Source of the DNA: Thiotrichales bacterium
GTDB lineage: Bacteria; Pseudomonadota; Gammaproteobacteria; JAABTG01
DNA length: 38,634 bases
Reading direction: 5' to 3'
Assembly: GCA_011389995.1 (NCBI GenBank)
Contig: JAABTG010000005.1
Span: forward strand, 1 to 38,634
In this document: positions 27,908-38,634 of the stretch, piece by piece
Position numbering within the stretch: position 1 is the first letter of the stretch
Layout: every line of letters starts with the position of its first letter
Position numbers and translations under genes: made by a program
Notes under the pieces: generated by a model
The model's database searches: none
Seen by the model: the letters and a program-made list of their open reading frames with translations, nothing else
Told to the model about the DNA's origin: nothing

Positions 27908-28411
27908 TCAGTGCAACTGCGGCCTGGTACCCGCCGTACCCTCGGCGGGCGCACCCATGGCCGTTTCCTGGGGGGTGGCGTCGCGGACATCCACCACGGT
28001 GACGAGAAAGGTGATTTGCTTGCCGGCGAGAGGATGGTTGCCATCCACCGTCAGCTGGCCGTCGGCGATGCGGGAGACCCTGAATTTCCTGGCCTCGCCG
28101 CGATCATTGTGCATCTCCACCTCGGCCCCCACGAAGCGGAATTCGGGCGGCACGTTCTCCAACTCATCGGTAAAGGTAAGTTCCGCACGGTGGGAGCCGA
28201 ACGCCTCGTCGGGGGTCAGGGTGACCTCCAGCTGGTCGCCTTCCTGGTGTCCGTCCAGGGCGCGCTCCACCTGGGCGAAGATGTCACCCCGCCCGCCGTG
28301 CAGGTAGGTCACGGGCAGGTCCGGCTTCTCCAGCACCCGGCCGGCCTCGTCGTGTATCTGATAGGTGAAGGACACCACCTTGCGCTGGCTGACCCGCGCG
28401 CCCGCCATCAC
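27908..28411 (-). CDS. SlyD-type FKBP peptidyl-prolyl isomerase
   Basis: A 167-residue cytoplasmic FKBP. The order is FKBP part, flap (IF) insertion, FKBP part as in SlyD: PVTYLHGG (33-40), EAFG (69-72), then GAEVEMHND to DGNHPLAGK (124-131) in the returning strands. SlyD's His/Cys-rich metal tail is missing; only a short Ala/Gly tail follows. It catalyses prolyl isomerisation and binds unfolded chains. The start overlaps the atpC stop (GTGA, with an ATG directly after), making it the last gene coupled to the ATP synthase operon, before glmU. Confidence 0.88.
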   Translation of the reverse strand: MMAGARVSQRKVVSFTYQIHDEAGRVLEKPDLPVTYLHGGRGDIFAQVERALDGHQEGDQLEVTLTPDEAFGSHRAELTFTDELENVPPEFRFVGAEVEMHNDRGEARKFRVSRIADGQLTVDGNHPLAGKQITFLVTVVDVRDATPQETAMGAPAEGTAGTRPQLH

Positions 28412-28833
28412 CGATTGGCTTTCTTGCGCAGGCGCTGGATCATCTGCAGCTGGGCCATGGCCTCCGCCAGTTCGGCCTGGGCCTTGGCGTAGTCGATATC
28501 GGCGCCGCGGTCCGCCAGGGCGGCCTCGGCGCTCTCCTTGGCCTCCAGGGCCTTGGCCTCGTCCAGGTCGTGGGCCCGCAGGCTGGTATCCGACAGCACC
28601 GTCACCACGTGGGGCTGCACTTCCAGGATGCCGCCGGAGACGTAGAACACCTCCTCCTCGCCCCCCGGCAGCCGCACCCTCACCTCCCCCGGCTTGAGGG
28701 GGCTCAGCAGGGGCGAGTGGCGGGGGGCGATGCCCACCTCACCCATCACCGCGGGGGCGAACACCATCTCCGCGGTGCCGGAGAAGATGGCAGACTCGGC
28801 GCTGACGATATCGACATGTAGGGTCATGGCCAT
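28408..28833 (-). CDS. atpC: F0F1 ATP synthase epsilon subunit
   Basis: A 141-residue subunit that sits on the F1 stalk and can inhibit ATP hydrolysis. The ATG at 28833 starts [13 protein letters not shown], in line with the family; longer upstream frames do not look protein-like. The N-terminal beta sandwich ([14 protein letters not shown]) and a C-terminal helical hairpin rich in Ala/Glu follow. It is 52 bases downstream of atpD and overlaps the FKBP start. Confidence 0.96.
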   Translation of the reverse strand: MAMTLHVDIVSAESAIFSGTAEMVFAPAVMGEVGIAPRHSPLLSPLKPGEVRVRLPGGEEEVFYVSGGILEVQPHVVTVLSDTSLRAHDLDEAKALEAKESAEAALADRGADIDYAKAQAELAEAMAQLQMIQRLRKKANR

Positions 28834-28885
28834 GGTGGACTGGATGCTCCGTTGGGGGTTTGCGGAAAGACCTCGGGCGCGGGGC

Positions 28886-30274
<1,389 letters not shown>

Positions 30275-30347
30275 TTATCCTCAGGTTTTCTTCTGTGGAT
30301 GCGCTCGGCGCGCACCAAAGGGTGTTTCAGTTGGGTCCCCGGCCGGC

Positions 30348-31208
30348 CTAGACGGCGGCGGCCCCGCTAACGATCTCGGAGATCTCCTGGGTGATGGCGG
30401 CCTGTCGGGCCTTGTTGTAGACCATCTGCAGATCATCGATGAGGTCCCCGGCGTTGTCCGAGGCGGCCTTCATGGCCACCATGCGCGCCGCCTGTTCACA
30501 GGCGATGTTCTCCACCACGGACTGATAGAGCAGGGATTCGATGTAGCGCATGAGGAGGTTCCCCATCACGTCCTGGGCATCGGGCTCGTAGAGGTAATCC
30601 CAGTGATGCCGGAGTTCCTCGTCTTCCGACGGCGGCAGGGGCAGGAGCTGCTCGATCTGGGGCTTCTGGGTCATGGAATTGACGAATTCGTTGAACACCA
30701 GGAACACCCGGTCCACCGTGCCCTCCTGGTAGGCGTCCATCATCACCTTCGCCGTGCCGATGAGGTCCTCGAGATGGGGCCTGTCTCCGAGCTGGCTGGT
30801 CTCCCCGACGATGTTGCCCCCCACGCGCTTGAAGAAACTGATGGCCTTCGAGCCGATGGTGCAGAAGTCCATGCCGATGTCCTGCTCGCGCCACTGTTTC
30901 ATGTCGGCGAGGGTGGCACGGAACAGGTTCACGTTGAGCCCGCCACACAGGCCGCGGTCGGTGGACACCACGATGTAACCCACCCGCTTGATCTCCCGTT
31001 CCTCCAGGAAGGAGTGACGGTATTCGCTGCTGGCGTGGGCAACGTGGGCGATGACATTCCGGATCTTGTCCGCATAGGGCCGCGCCGACTTCATGCGGTC
31101 CTGGGCCTTGCGCATCTTGCTCGCGGCCACCATCTCCATGGCGCGGGTGATCTTCTGAGTACTCTGGATACTCTTAATCTTGGTGCGAATCTCTTTTGCG
31201 CCAGCCAT
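30348..31208 (-). CDS. atpG: F0F1 ATP synthase gamma subunit
   Basis: A 286-residue rotor shaft of F1. The N-terminal helix [31 protein letters not shown] and the C-terminal helix ending in EISEIVSGA are typical of the coiled-coil shaft, and [11 protein letters not shown] is a conserved block. It is 79 bases upstream of atpD in transcription order. Confidence 0.97.
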   Translation of the reverse strand: MAGAKEIRTKIKSIQSTQKITRAMEMVAASKMRKAQDRMKSARPYADKIRNVIAHVAHASSEYRHSFLEEREIKRVGYIVVSTDRGLCGGLNVNLFRATLADMKQWREQDIGMDFCTIGSKAISFFKRVGGNIVGETSQLGDRPHLEDLIGTAKVMMDAYQEGTVDRVFLVFNEFVNSMTQKPQIEQLLPLPPSEDEELRHHWDYLYEPDAQDVMGNLLMRYIESLLYQSVVENIACEQAARMVAMKAASDNAGDLIDDLQMVYNKARQAAITQEISEIVSGAAAV

Positions 31209-31323
31209 TGGTCTCTAAAAGCCTCGTGGTCGTTGCGGTGTCCGGTGGTCCGTCGGGGGCGTGCCTCCCCGGGCCGGCTCCCGCCCATCTCCGCAGGCGG
31301 GACAGGTCCTCATGAGCCGGCTG

Positions 31324-32865
31324 CTACCAGGCGTGATTGGCCTTGAAGTCATCCAGGGCCTTGGCGAGGGCGGCCTCGATGTCGTCGTTCCAGTCGCCCG
31401 ATTCGTCCAGCTGCGCCATCAGGTCCTTGTGCTCGCTCTGCATATGCCGCTGCAGGGCGGCCTCGAAATCGCCGATCTTGCTGATCTCCACGTCGTCGAG
31501 ATAACCCTTGTCCACCGCAAACAGGCTCACCGCCATGCTGCCCACACTCATGGGCGCGTACTGGGACTGCTTCATGAGCTCCGTGACCCGCTGGCCGCGC
31601 TCCAGCTGCTTGCGGGTGGCCTCGTCCAGGTCCGAGGCGAACTGGGAAAAGGCCGCCAGCTCACGATACTGGGCCAGGGCCAGACGCACACCACCACCCA
31701 GCTTCTTGACGACCTTGGTCTGGGCGGCGCCGCCCACCCGGGACACCGACAGACCGGCGTTGATGGCGGGCCGGATGTTGGCGTTGAAGAGGTCACTCTC
31801 CAGGAAGATCTGGCCATCGGTGATGGAGATGACATTGGTGGGCACGAAGGCCGAGACGTCTCCCGCCTGGGTCTCGATGATGGGCAGGGCGGTGAGGGAC
31901 CCCGTCTGGCCCTTGACCTTGCCGCCGGTCTCCTTCTCCACGTAATCCTCGTTGACCCGGGCCGCGCGCTCCAGCAGGCGGGAGTGGAGATAGAACACGT
32001 CACCGGGGTAGGCCTCACGGCCCGGCGGGCGCCGCAGCAGCAGGGATACCTGACGGTAGGCCCAGGCCTGCTTGGTGAGGTCGTCATAGATGATGAGGGC
32101 GTCCTGGCCGATGTCGCGGAAGTACTCTCCCATGGTGCAGCCGGCGTAGGGGGCGATGAACTGCAGGGCCGCCGATTCGGCCGCCGCCGCCGCCACCACG
32201 ATGGTGTGGTCCATGGCGCCGTGCTCCTCGAGCTTGCGCACCACACCGGCGATGGATGAGTTCTTCTGGCCGATGGCCACATAGATGCACTTAACCCCCG
32301 TGTCCTTCTGGTTGATGATGGCATCGATGGCGATGGCGGTCTTGCCGGTCTGGCGGTCACCGATGATGAGCTCGCGCTGGCCGCGGCCCACGGGCACCAT
32401 GGCATCGATGGCCTTGAGGCCGGTCTGCAACGGCTGGGATACGGACTTACGGGAGATGACGCCGGGCGCCACCTTCTCGATGGGGGCGAACTGGGAACTC
32501 TCCACCTCGCCCTTGCCGTCGATGGGACGCCCCAGGGCATCCACCACGCGGCCCAGCAGACCCTCACCGATGGGCACCTCCAGGATGCGGCCGGTGCACT
32601 TGACCGTATCGCCCTCGGTGATGTGCCCGTATTCGCCCATGATGACAGCGCCCACCGAGTCCCGCTCCAGGTTGAGAGCGAGGCCGAAGGTGTCGCCGGG
32701 GAATTCGATCATCTCCCCCTGCATGACATCGGCGAGCCCGTGTATGCGGGCGATGCCATCGGTGAGGCTGACCACCGTACCCTCGGTGCGTGCTTCGGTA
32801 CCCAGATCGAAGTCTTCTATCTTCTTCTTGATCAGGTCGCTGATTTCGGTTGCGCTGAGTTGCAT
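31324..32865 (-). CDS. atpA: F0F1 ATP synthase alpha subunit
   Basis: A 513-residue non-catalytic nucleotide-binding subunit of F1, identical in length to E. coli's 513. It has Walker [10 protein letters not shown] and the conserved block [10 protein letters not shown] around the arginine finger. The N-terminus [16 protein letters not shown] is a family landmark. It follows atpH by 45 bases. Confidence 0.98.
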   Translation of the reverse strand: MQLSATEISDLIKKKIEDFDLGTEARTEGTVVSLTDGIARIHGLADVMQGEMIEFPGDTFGLALNLERDSVGAVIMGEYGHITEGDTVKCTGRILEVPIGEGLLGRVVDALGRPIDGKGEVESSQFAPIEKVAPGVISRKSVSQPLQTGLKAIDAMVPVGRGQRELIIGDRQTGKTAIAIDAIINQKDTGVKCIYVAIGQKNSSIAGVVRKLEEHGAMDHTIVVAAAAAESAALQFIAPYAGCTMGEYFRDIGQDALIIYDDLTKQAWAYRQVSLLLRRPPGREAYPGDVFYLHSRLLERAARVNEDYVEKETGGKVKGQTGSLTALPIIETQAGDVSAFVPTNVISITDGQIFLESDLFNANIRPAINAGLSVSRVGGAAQTKVVKKLGGGVRLALAQYRELAAFSQFASDLDEATRKQLERGQRVTELMKQSQYAPMSVGSMAVSLFAVDKGYLDDVEISKIGDFEAALQRHMQSEHKDLMAQLDESGDWNDDIEAALAKALDDFKANHAW

Positions 32866-32910
32866 TCTCGAACCCCTAATTAGTCTTCATTCAAAGCCGG
32901 CCGGCGGAGG

Positions 32911-33444
32911 CTAGGCGATGTCGCCCGCGAGGCTGTTCAACCGCCCCCGCAACGATGCGTCAATGACCATGTCACCCGCCCTGATGATGATGCCCCCGAT
33001 GAGCGTGCGGTCGGTCTGTGTCTCGAGTTCCACCTCACAGCCCAGGCGCTTTGCCATGGCCTCCTTGATGAGGGTCTGGAACTTGGCGTTCACTGCATAG
33101 GCCGAGATCACCCGCACCCGTTCGGTGCGCTGGGCCCGTGCCCGCTCCAATTCGTAGAGACGCACGATCTCGTCCATCAGAACGAGGCGCCCGTTCTCGG
33201 CCAGCACCCGCACCAGGTTGCGGCCGTCCTCGGTGAGGCGCCCGCCGGCCACGTCCAGCACCAGTTCCGCCAGACGTTCGTGTTCGATGCGGGGGTCGGC
33301 CAGCAGCCCCTTCATGGTGGGGTCGGCGGTGACGGAGGCCAGGAAGGCCAGCTGCTCCGACCAGCTGTCGAGCCCGTCCGCGGCGGTGGCGATCTTGAAC
33401 ACCGCGTTGGCGTAAGGTCTGGCGAGGGTGCTTCTCTCTTCCAT
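32911..33444 (-). CDS. atpH: F0F1 ATP synthase delta subunit
   Basis: A 177-residue peripheral-stalk subunit linking b to alpha; length equals the E. coli one. The N-terminal helical bundle (LARPYANAVFKIA) and the C-terminal GGIIIRAGDMVIDASLRGRL block are typical of OSCP/delta. It begins 12 bases after the atpF stop. Confidence 0.97.
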   Translation of the reverse strand: MEERSTLARPYANAVFKIATAADGLDSWSEQLAFLASVTADPTMKGLLADPRIEHERLAELVLDVAGGRLTEDGRNLVRVLAENGRLVLMDEIVRLYELERARAQRTERVRVISAYAVNAKFQTLIKEAMAKRLGCEVELETQTDRTLIGGIIIRAGDMVIDASLRGRLNSLAGDIA

Positions 33445-33456
33445 AATCGAATCGCC

Positions 33457-33927
33457 TTAGAGCTCGGCCGCCAGCTTTTCGAGCATGGCGTTGTGTTTGG
33501 CGGCGTCCACTTCCTGTTTGAGGATCTGTTCCGCGCCGGCCACGGCCAGGACCGCCACCTGCTTACGCAACTCCTCCCGCACGCGGTTGCCCTCCTGCTC
33601 GATCTCGATCTTCGCGGCGGACTTCAGTTTGTCCCCCTCGACCCGCGCCTGGTCCTTGGCCTCCTCGACGATCTCCCCCGCCCGCTTCTGGGCGTTGTTG
33701 ATGATCTCGTTGGCCTGGTCCTTGGCATCATGAAGGACCTCTTTCGCCCGCTTCTCCGACAGCTCCTTCTCGTGGAGCCCCCTTTCGGCGGCGGCAAGCC
33801 CGTCGGCGATACGCTTCTTTCTGTCTTCGAGGGCCTTCAGCATGGGCTCCCACAGGACGCCCTTGATGAACCACACCAGTACCGCGAAAGTGAGCATTTG
33901 CCCGAATAACGTGGCAGTTACGTTCAC
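33457..33927 (-). CDS. atpF: F0F1 ATP synthase subunit b
   Basis: A 156-residue peripheral stalk, the same length as in E. coli. It starts at a GTG (33927), has one membrane helix near residues 5-25 ([20 protein letters not shown]) and then a long charged right-handed coiled coil. Only a single b gene is present, as usual for heterotrophic gammaproteobacteria rather than the b/b' pair. Confidence 0.97.
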   Translation of the reverse strand: MNVTATLFGQMLTFAVLVWFIKGVLWEPMLKALEDRKKRIADGLAAAERGLHEKELSEKRAKEVLHDAKDQANEIINNAQKRAGEIVEEAKDQARVEGDKLKSAAKIEIEQEGNRVREELRKQVAVLAVAGAEQILKQEVDAAKHNAMLEKLAAEL

Positions 33928-33989
33928 TGTCTAACCCCTTGATTGCGCGTGACTTGATTCCACTCGGAACGAAACCTCGTCCGCTTCCG

Positions 33990-34274
33990 TCAACCGCCGA
34001 TGGCGCTCTGGGCGGCTCCGATGAAGGGATTGGCGAAGACGAACCACATGGAGATGCCGAGGACGATCATGGGGAACGCCTCCATGAGGCCCCCGGTGAA
34101 CAGCATCTGGCCCAGCAGCTGGGGACGCATCTCCGGCTGGCGGGCGATACCCTCCAGATACTTGGAACATATGAGGCCCCAACCGAGGGCGGATCCCAGC
34201 CCGGCAGCCGCGAGGATGACGCCCACACCGAGGGCGGTAAGAGAATAAATGAAGGCAATATCAGCAGGACTCAT
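33990..34274 (-). CDS. atpE: F0F1 ATP synthase subunit c
   Basis: A 94-residue two-helix proteolipid of the c ring, longer than E. coli's 79. The polar loop is ARQPEM, and the ion-carrying carboxylate in helix 2 is Glu65 (GLMEAFP), where E. coli has Asp61. It lacks the following Ser/Thr and the helix-1 Gln of sodium-type rings, so proton coupling is the best reading. Confidence 0.97.
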   Translation of the reverse strand: MSPADIAFIYSLTALGVGVILAAAGLGSALGWGLICSKYLEGIARQPEMRPQLLGQMLFTGGLMEAFPMIVLGISMWFVFANPFIGAAQSAIGG

Positions 34275-34331
34275 GGAAGAACTCCTTAATCGAACGAACT
34301 GGAAAGATGAAAACGGTTGACCGGCACCACT

Positions 34332-35596
<1,265 letters not shown>

Positions 35597-35673
35597 TGCG
35601 AAATCTCCTCGGTGGCCACGAACCGATTTTTTTTAGTTGTTATTGCTCCATTCGCTACGTTGAAAGCGCGCGC

Positions 35674-35702
35674 AGTATACGCAATGGATATCGCGAGGGC
35701 AA
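35674..35702 (-). promoter_or_regulatory. Predicted promoter of the atp operon
   Basis: On the minus strand TTGCCC (35702-35697) and TATACT (35679-35674) are 17 bases apart, about 70-80 bases before atpI. It is inside the 130-base gap after parB. Confidence 0.6.
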
Positions 35703-35726
35703 CGACCGACGAAGGAACTCGGATAA

Positions 35727-36608
35727 TCACTGGATGTGTCCCAGGATCCCGTCCAGTTCGTCCAAGCTGTTGAATTCTATGACCAGCTTGCCCTTGCCCT
35801 TGGGGGAGTGGCGGATGTTCACCGCGGCGCCGAGGCGCTGGGCCAGATCGTCCTGGAGGCGCGTGACGTCGGGATTCGGCGGCACCGGCAGGGGTTTGCG
35901 GGTGGGCTCCTGGATGCGTTTCACCAGCCGCTCGGTCTCGCGCACCGACAGTCCCTTTTCCACCACCTCGCGGGCCGCCTGGGCCTGAAGTTCGGACGCC
36001 AGGGAGAGCATGGCGCGGGCATGGCCCATCTCCAGGTCGCCATTCTCCAGCATCCCCCGCACCCGGGGCTCCAGCTCCAGCAGCCTCAGCAGATTGGTGA
36101 CCGCGGTGCGTGAGCGCCCCACCGCATCGGCGGTCTGCTGATGGGTGAGGCCGAATTCCTCCAGCAGGCGCTTGAGGGCCTGGGCCTCTTCCACGGGATT
36201 GAGGTTCTCACGCTGGATGTTCTCGATGAGGGCGATGGCGATGGCCGCCTGATCGGGCACGTCCCTGACCACCACGGGTACCGCATCGAGGCCGGCCATC
36301 TGGGCCGCACGCCAGCGCCTCTCGCCGGCGATGATCTCGTAGCGACCACCCTCCACCGGGCGCACCACGATGGGCTGCACCACCCCCTGGGCCTTGATGG
36401 AGGAGGCGAGGTCCTGCAGGGCCGCGGCATCCATCTCCCCGCGGGGCTGGTAACGCCCCTTCTGCAGCAGGTCCACCGGCAGATCCGTGAGACGGCTCTC
36501 CGCACGCGCTGTCTGAGGAGCCGCCGCATCACCCCCCTCGGATGCCTCCGAGCCCCCGCCGAGCAACGCATCGAGACCGCGCCCCAACCCCCTCTTCTTG
36601 GCTACCAT
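35727..36608 (-). CDS. parB: Chromosome partitioning protein ParB
   Basis: A 293-residue CTP-dependent clamp that binds parS and spreads. N-terminal KKRGLGRGLDALLG is the ParA-contact motif. The CTPase box GERRWR is at 95-100 and the helix-turn-helix at about 154-176. It follows parA after 192 bases, a wider gap than usual. No parS-like palindrome was recognised in the window. Confidence 0.97.
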   Translation of the reverse strand: MVAKKRGLGRGLDALLGGGSEASEGGDAAAPQTARAESRLTDLPVDLLQKGRYQPRGEMDAAALQDLASSIKAQGVVQPIVVRPVEGGRYEIIAGERRWRAAQMAGLDAVPVVVRDVPDQAAIAIALIENIQRENLNPVEEAQALKRLLEEFGLTHQQTADAVGRSRTAVTNLLRLLELEPRVRGMLENGDLEMGHARAMLSLASELQAQAAREVVEKGLSVRETERLVKRIQEPTRKPLPVPPNPDVTRLQDDLAQRLGAAVNIRHSPKGKGKLVIEFNSLDELDGILGHIQ

Positions 36609-36800
36609 TTAGTGTCCTGTCCCGTAAGCATGTTCCCGCAGAAAATGTTCAAGAAGTCGCGCCGCGGGCGTTGCGTCAGGCACGGCCAGAGGAGGCGTCG
36701 GGGCCACGCCATGGCGACGACGAAAGGCGTGCCGCGAAGACGCGGGAATCGAATGGTTCTTGCGGCACAGGGCACTGGCTTTCCAACCCGTTACGTGATT
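36609..36800. other. 192-base gap between parA and parB
   Basis: parA and parB are commonly almost contiguous. Here the gap has no open frame of note, but contains a repeated TGTTC (36630 and about 36645) near the parB start. A separate parB promoter is possible but not clear. Confidence 0.4.
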
Positions 36801-37589
36801 TCAGCTGGCGGCCGCCAGGGGTGCCATGCCATCGCGGCGCAGGATCTCGCCGGCCAGGGCCAGATAGGCCAGGGCCCCCTTGGATGTCTTGTCATACAGC
36901 AGTACCGGCAGGCCATGGCTGGGTGCCTCGGCCAGGCGGATGTTACGCGGAATGATGGTACGGTAGACGCGCTCGCCGAAGTGCTGGACCAGCTGCGCCG
37001 ACACCTGATTGGCGAGGTTGTTGCGCGGGTCGAACATGGTCCGCAGCAGGCCTTCCACCCGCAGGTTGCCATTCAATACCTTGCGGATCTTCTCGATGGT
37101 GTCCAGCAGCGCCGACAACCCTTCGAGGGCGTAGTATTCGCATTGCATGGGGATCATCACCGAATCCGAGGCCACCAGGGCGTTGACCGTCAGCATGTTC
37201 AGGGACGGCGGACAGTCGATGAGCACGTAGTCGTAACCGGACTTCAACTGCTCCACCGCCTGGCGCAGCTTGAGCTCCCGGCCCAGTTCATCCAGCAGCC
37301 CCACCTCGGCCCCCGTGAGGTCGCCGTTGCTGGGGATGAGGTCGTACCCCGGTTCTTCGGCCCGCACCACCACGTCGCGGGGCGCGGTGTCATCCATCAG
37401 CAGGTCGTAGGCGGACATGGGGAGGGCGGCCTTGTTCACGCCGCTGCCCATGGTGGCGTTGCCCTGGGGGTCCATGTCCACCAGCAACACCCGGCGCCGC
37501 GCGGCTGCCAGGGAGGCGGCGAGATTGACGCTGGTGGTGGTCTTGCCCACACCGCCTTTCTGGTTCGCAATGGAGATGACCTTGGTCAT
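36801..37589 (-). CDS. parA: Chromosome partitioning ATPase ParA
   Basis: A 262-residue deviant Walker ATPase that moves the origin with ParB. The start at 37589 gives MTKVISIANQKGGVGKTT, with the deviant motif KGGVGKTT at 11-18. DMDPQGN and LIDCPPSLN are the other nucleotide motifs. It lies between rsmG and parB, as usual near oriC. Confidence 0.97.
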   Translation of the reverse strand: MTKVISIANQKGGVGKTTTSVNLAASLAAARRRVLLVDMDPQGNATMGSGVNKAALPMSAYDLLMDDTAPRDVVVRAEEPGYDLIPSNGDLTGAEVGLLDELGRELKLRQAVEQLKSGYDYVLIDCPPSLNMLTVNALVASDSVMIPMQCEYYALEGLSALLDTIEKIRKVLNGNLRVEGLLRTMFDPRNNLANQVSAQLVQHFGERVYRTIIPRNIRLAEAPSHGLPVLLYDKTSKGALAYLALAGEILRRDGMAPLAAAS

Positions 37590-37695
37590 ACGCGGCTTAT
37601 GTCTTCGGGGTCGGTGGCTCGTGATGGCCGGGCAGTCGCGGAGACTGACCGACACAGGCCGAGGACTTTATCACACTCGCCCCGAAGCTCCACCT

Positions 37696-38307
37696 TCACC
37701 CCCGGCCACCGACCCCCGGCTCGACTACCACGATGTGGCGCGCCCCGACCACGCCGGGCACCGCCACCGCATGCACCGTTCCCTGCCATCCGTCCGCCCG
37801 CCGCCCCGCCATGGCCACCAGGCGCCCACCGCGGGCCACCAGCCCCAGGCAGGCGGCGAGGAAGCGTTGCTGGTCCCGGAAGGCGCGGCTCGCCACCGTG
37901 TCGAAGCCCGCCGGCGGCCGGAAATCCTCCACCCGCCGCTGAACCACCGTGACGTTGCGGAGCCCCAACTCCGCGGCGGCCTGGCGACAGAACCGCGTCT
38001 TCTTCGCGCTGGCGTCGAGGAGGGTCACGGCCAGCCCCGGGCGGGCAACGGCCACCACCATGCCCGGCAGGCCCGCGCCCGTGCCCACGTCCAGCAGGGT
38101 ATCGCCGTAAACGTAGGGGACGAGGGTGAGGGAATCCAGGATATGCCGGCTCACCATGGCCTCGAGCTCGCGCACCGCGGTGAGGTTGAAGGCCCGGTTC
38201 CAGCGCGCCAGCAGGGCCACGTAGGCCAACAACTCCTCGCGCACGGCCCCCGACAGGGACAGGCCCAGACGCTCCAGTCCCCAATCCAGCCGTGCCGGGG
38301 CGTCCAC
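37696..38307 (-). CDS. rsmG: 16S rRNA (guanine527-N7)-methyltransferase RsmG
   Basis: A 203-residue methyltransferase that makes m7G527 in 16S rRNA. The SAM loop is DVGTGAGLPG (73-82), and RHILDSL is a conserved N-terminal block. It starts at GTG 38307, three bases after the mnmG stop, so the pair is co-translated. Confidence 0.95.
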   Translation of the reverse strand: MDAPARLDWGLERLGLSLSGAVREELLAYVALLARWNRAFNLTAVRELEAMVSRHILDSLTLVPYVYGDTLLDVGTGAGLPGMVVAVARPGLAVTLLDASAKKTRFCRQAAAELGLRNVTVVQRRVEDFRPPAGFDTVASRAFRDQQRFLAACLGLVARGGRLVAMAGRRADGWQGTVHAVAVPGVVGARHIVVVEPGVGGRG

Positions 38308-38310
38308 GAC

Positions 38311-38634
38311 TCAGGCGCTCTGTCGATGGTCGGCCGCGGAGCCCTTCTTCAGGTGGATGAGCAGGATGGAGATGGCGGCCGGCGTCACGCCGGGGATGCG
38401 CGATGCCTGGCCCAGGGTGGCGGGCCGCTGGGCCGCGAGCTTCTGGCGCACCTCCGAGGACAGGCCATGGACCGCGCCATAGTCCAGGGTGGCCGGCAGG
38501 GCCAACTCCTCGAAGTGGCGGTGCCGCGCCACCTCCGCCTGCTGGCGATGGATATAGCCGTGGTAGGCGGCGTCGATCTCCACCTGCTCGATGACCTCGG
38601 CGTCCTCCACCCGGGGCGGGCCCTGCTCCAGGCC
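38311..38634 (-). CDS. mnmG: tRNA uridine 5-carboxymethylaminomethyl modification enzyme MnmG (C-terminal part)
   Basis: The last 107 residues of MnmG (GidA), running off the right edge. The [18 protein letters not shown] segment and the C-terminal helix bundle ([18 protein letters not shown]) are typical. The full protein is a FAD enzyme that, with MnmE, modifies wobble uridines in tRNA. Its place next to rsmG marks the origin-proximal end. Confidence 0.95.
   Translation of the reverse strand, partial: GLEQGPPRVEDAEVIEQVEIDAAYHGYIHRQQAEVARHRHFEELALPATLDYGAVHGLSSEVRQKLAAQRPATLGQASRIPGVTPAAISILLIHLKKGSAADHRQSA

Noticed and set aside
33990..34274. Sodium-driven c ring because of Glu65 in place of Asp
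   Set aside because: Glu is common in proton rings; the helix-1 Gln and the Ser/Thr after the Glu needed for sodium binding are absent.
35597..37700. parS or oriC elements near parAB
   Set aside because: No TGTTNCACGTGAAACA-like palindrome and no cluster of TTATCCACA boxes were found; the origin is more likely beyond the right edge.

Overview
The window is a compact, GC-rich stretch of a gammaproteobacterial chromosome. It looks most like the purple-sulfur/halophilic Chromatiales (Ectothiorhodospiraceae-type) lineage, judged only from protein resemblance and gene order. There are about 40 protein genes and no rRNA, tRNA, IS element, prophage or CRISPR array. Most of it is housekeeping in conserved gene order. 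No strong candidate for an undescribed multi-gene system stands out; the more interesting items are small gene associations, leader structures and repeats.

Layout, left to right. 1-3.2 kb: the start of a TlpA-like thioredoxin gene, a LysM lipoprotein, then the forward cluster arsC/yfgD - wrbA - DUF2069. 3.2-7.7 kb: a reverse-strand glycine-betaine-type ABC transporter (proV-proW-proX) followed by an outer-membrane porin, plausibly one osmolyte-uptake operon. 8.0-11.2 kb: recQ facing tyrS. 11.3-17.1 kb: the peptidoglycan/Fe-S/arginine block known from Pseudomonas (M23 endopeptidase, anmK, erpA, bactofilin, DUF6776, argC), ending at a structured argC leader. 17.4-20.7 kb: a membrane-anchored TlpA-like protein and yggX, then a reverse-strand ATP-grasp ligase, a second and atypical A-type Fe-S carrier, and a 54-residue rubredoxin. 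20.7-24.4 kb: thiD-thiE-hemL, facing an orphan FHA-domain protein. 24.6-38.6 kb: a long reverse-strand run that reads, in transcription order, mnmG (partial), rsmG, parA, parB, atpI-B-E-F-H-A-G-D-C, an SlyD-type FKBP, glmU and glmS. This arrangement normally flanks the chromosomal origin, so oriC is probably just beyond the right-hand end; no origin is visible inside the window.

How the genes work together. The atp genes encode a complete F-type ATP synthase, with a sigma70-like promoter in front of atpI. The FKBP start codon overlaps the atpC stop, tying a folding helper to the end of the ATP synthase operon. GlmU and GlmS make UDP-GlcNAc for the cell wall, while the M23 peptidase and AnmK open and recycle it. 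ErpA, the second A-type carrier and rubredoxin point to Fe-S/iron-protein traffic, and YggX to protection of that iron. Several intergenic hairpins, an unusual 13-bp tandem repeat ahead of yggX, and a short terminated leader ahead of argC are the main non-coding signals.
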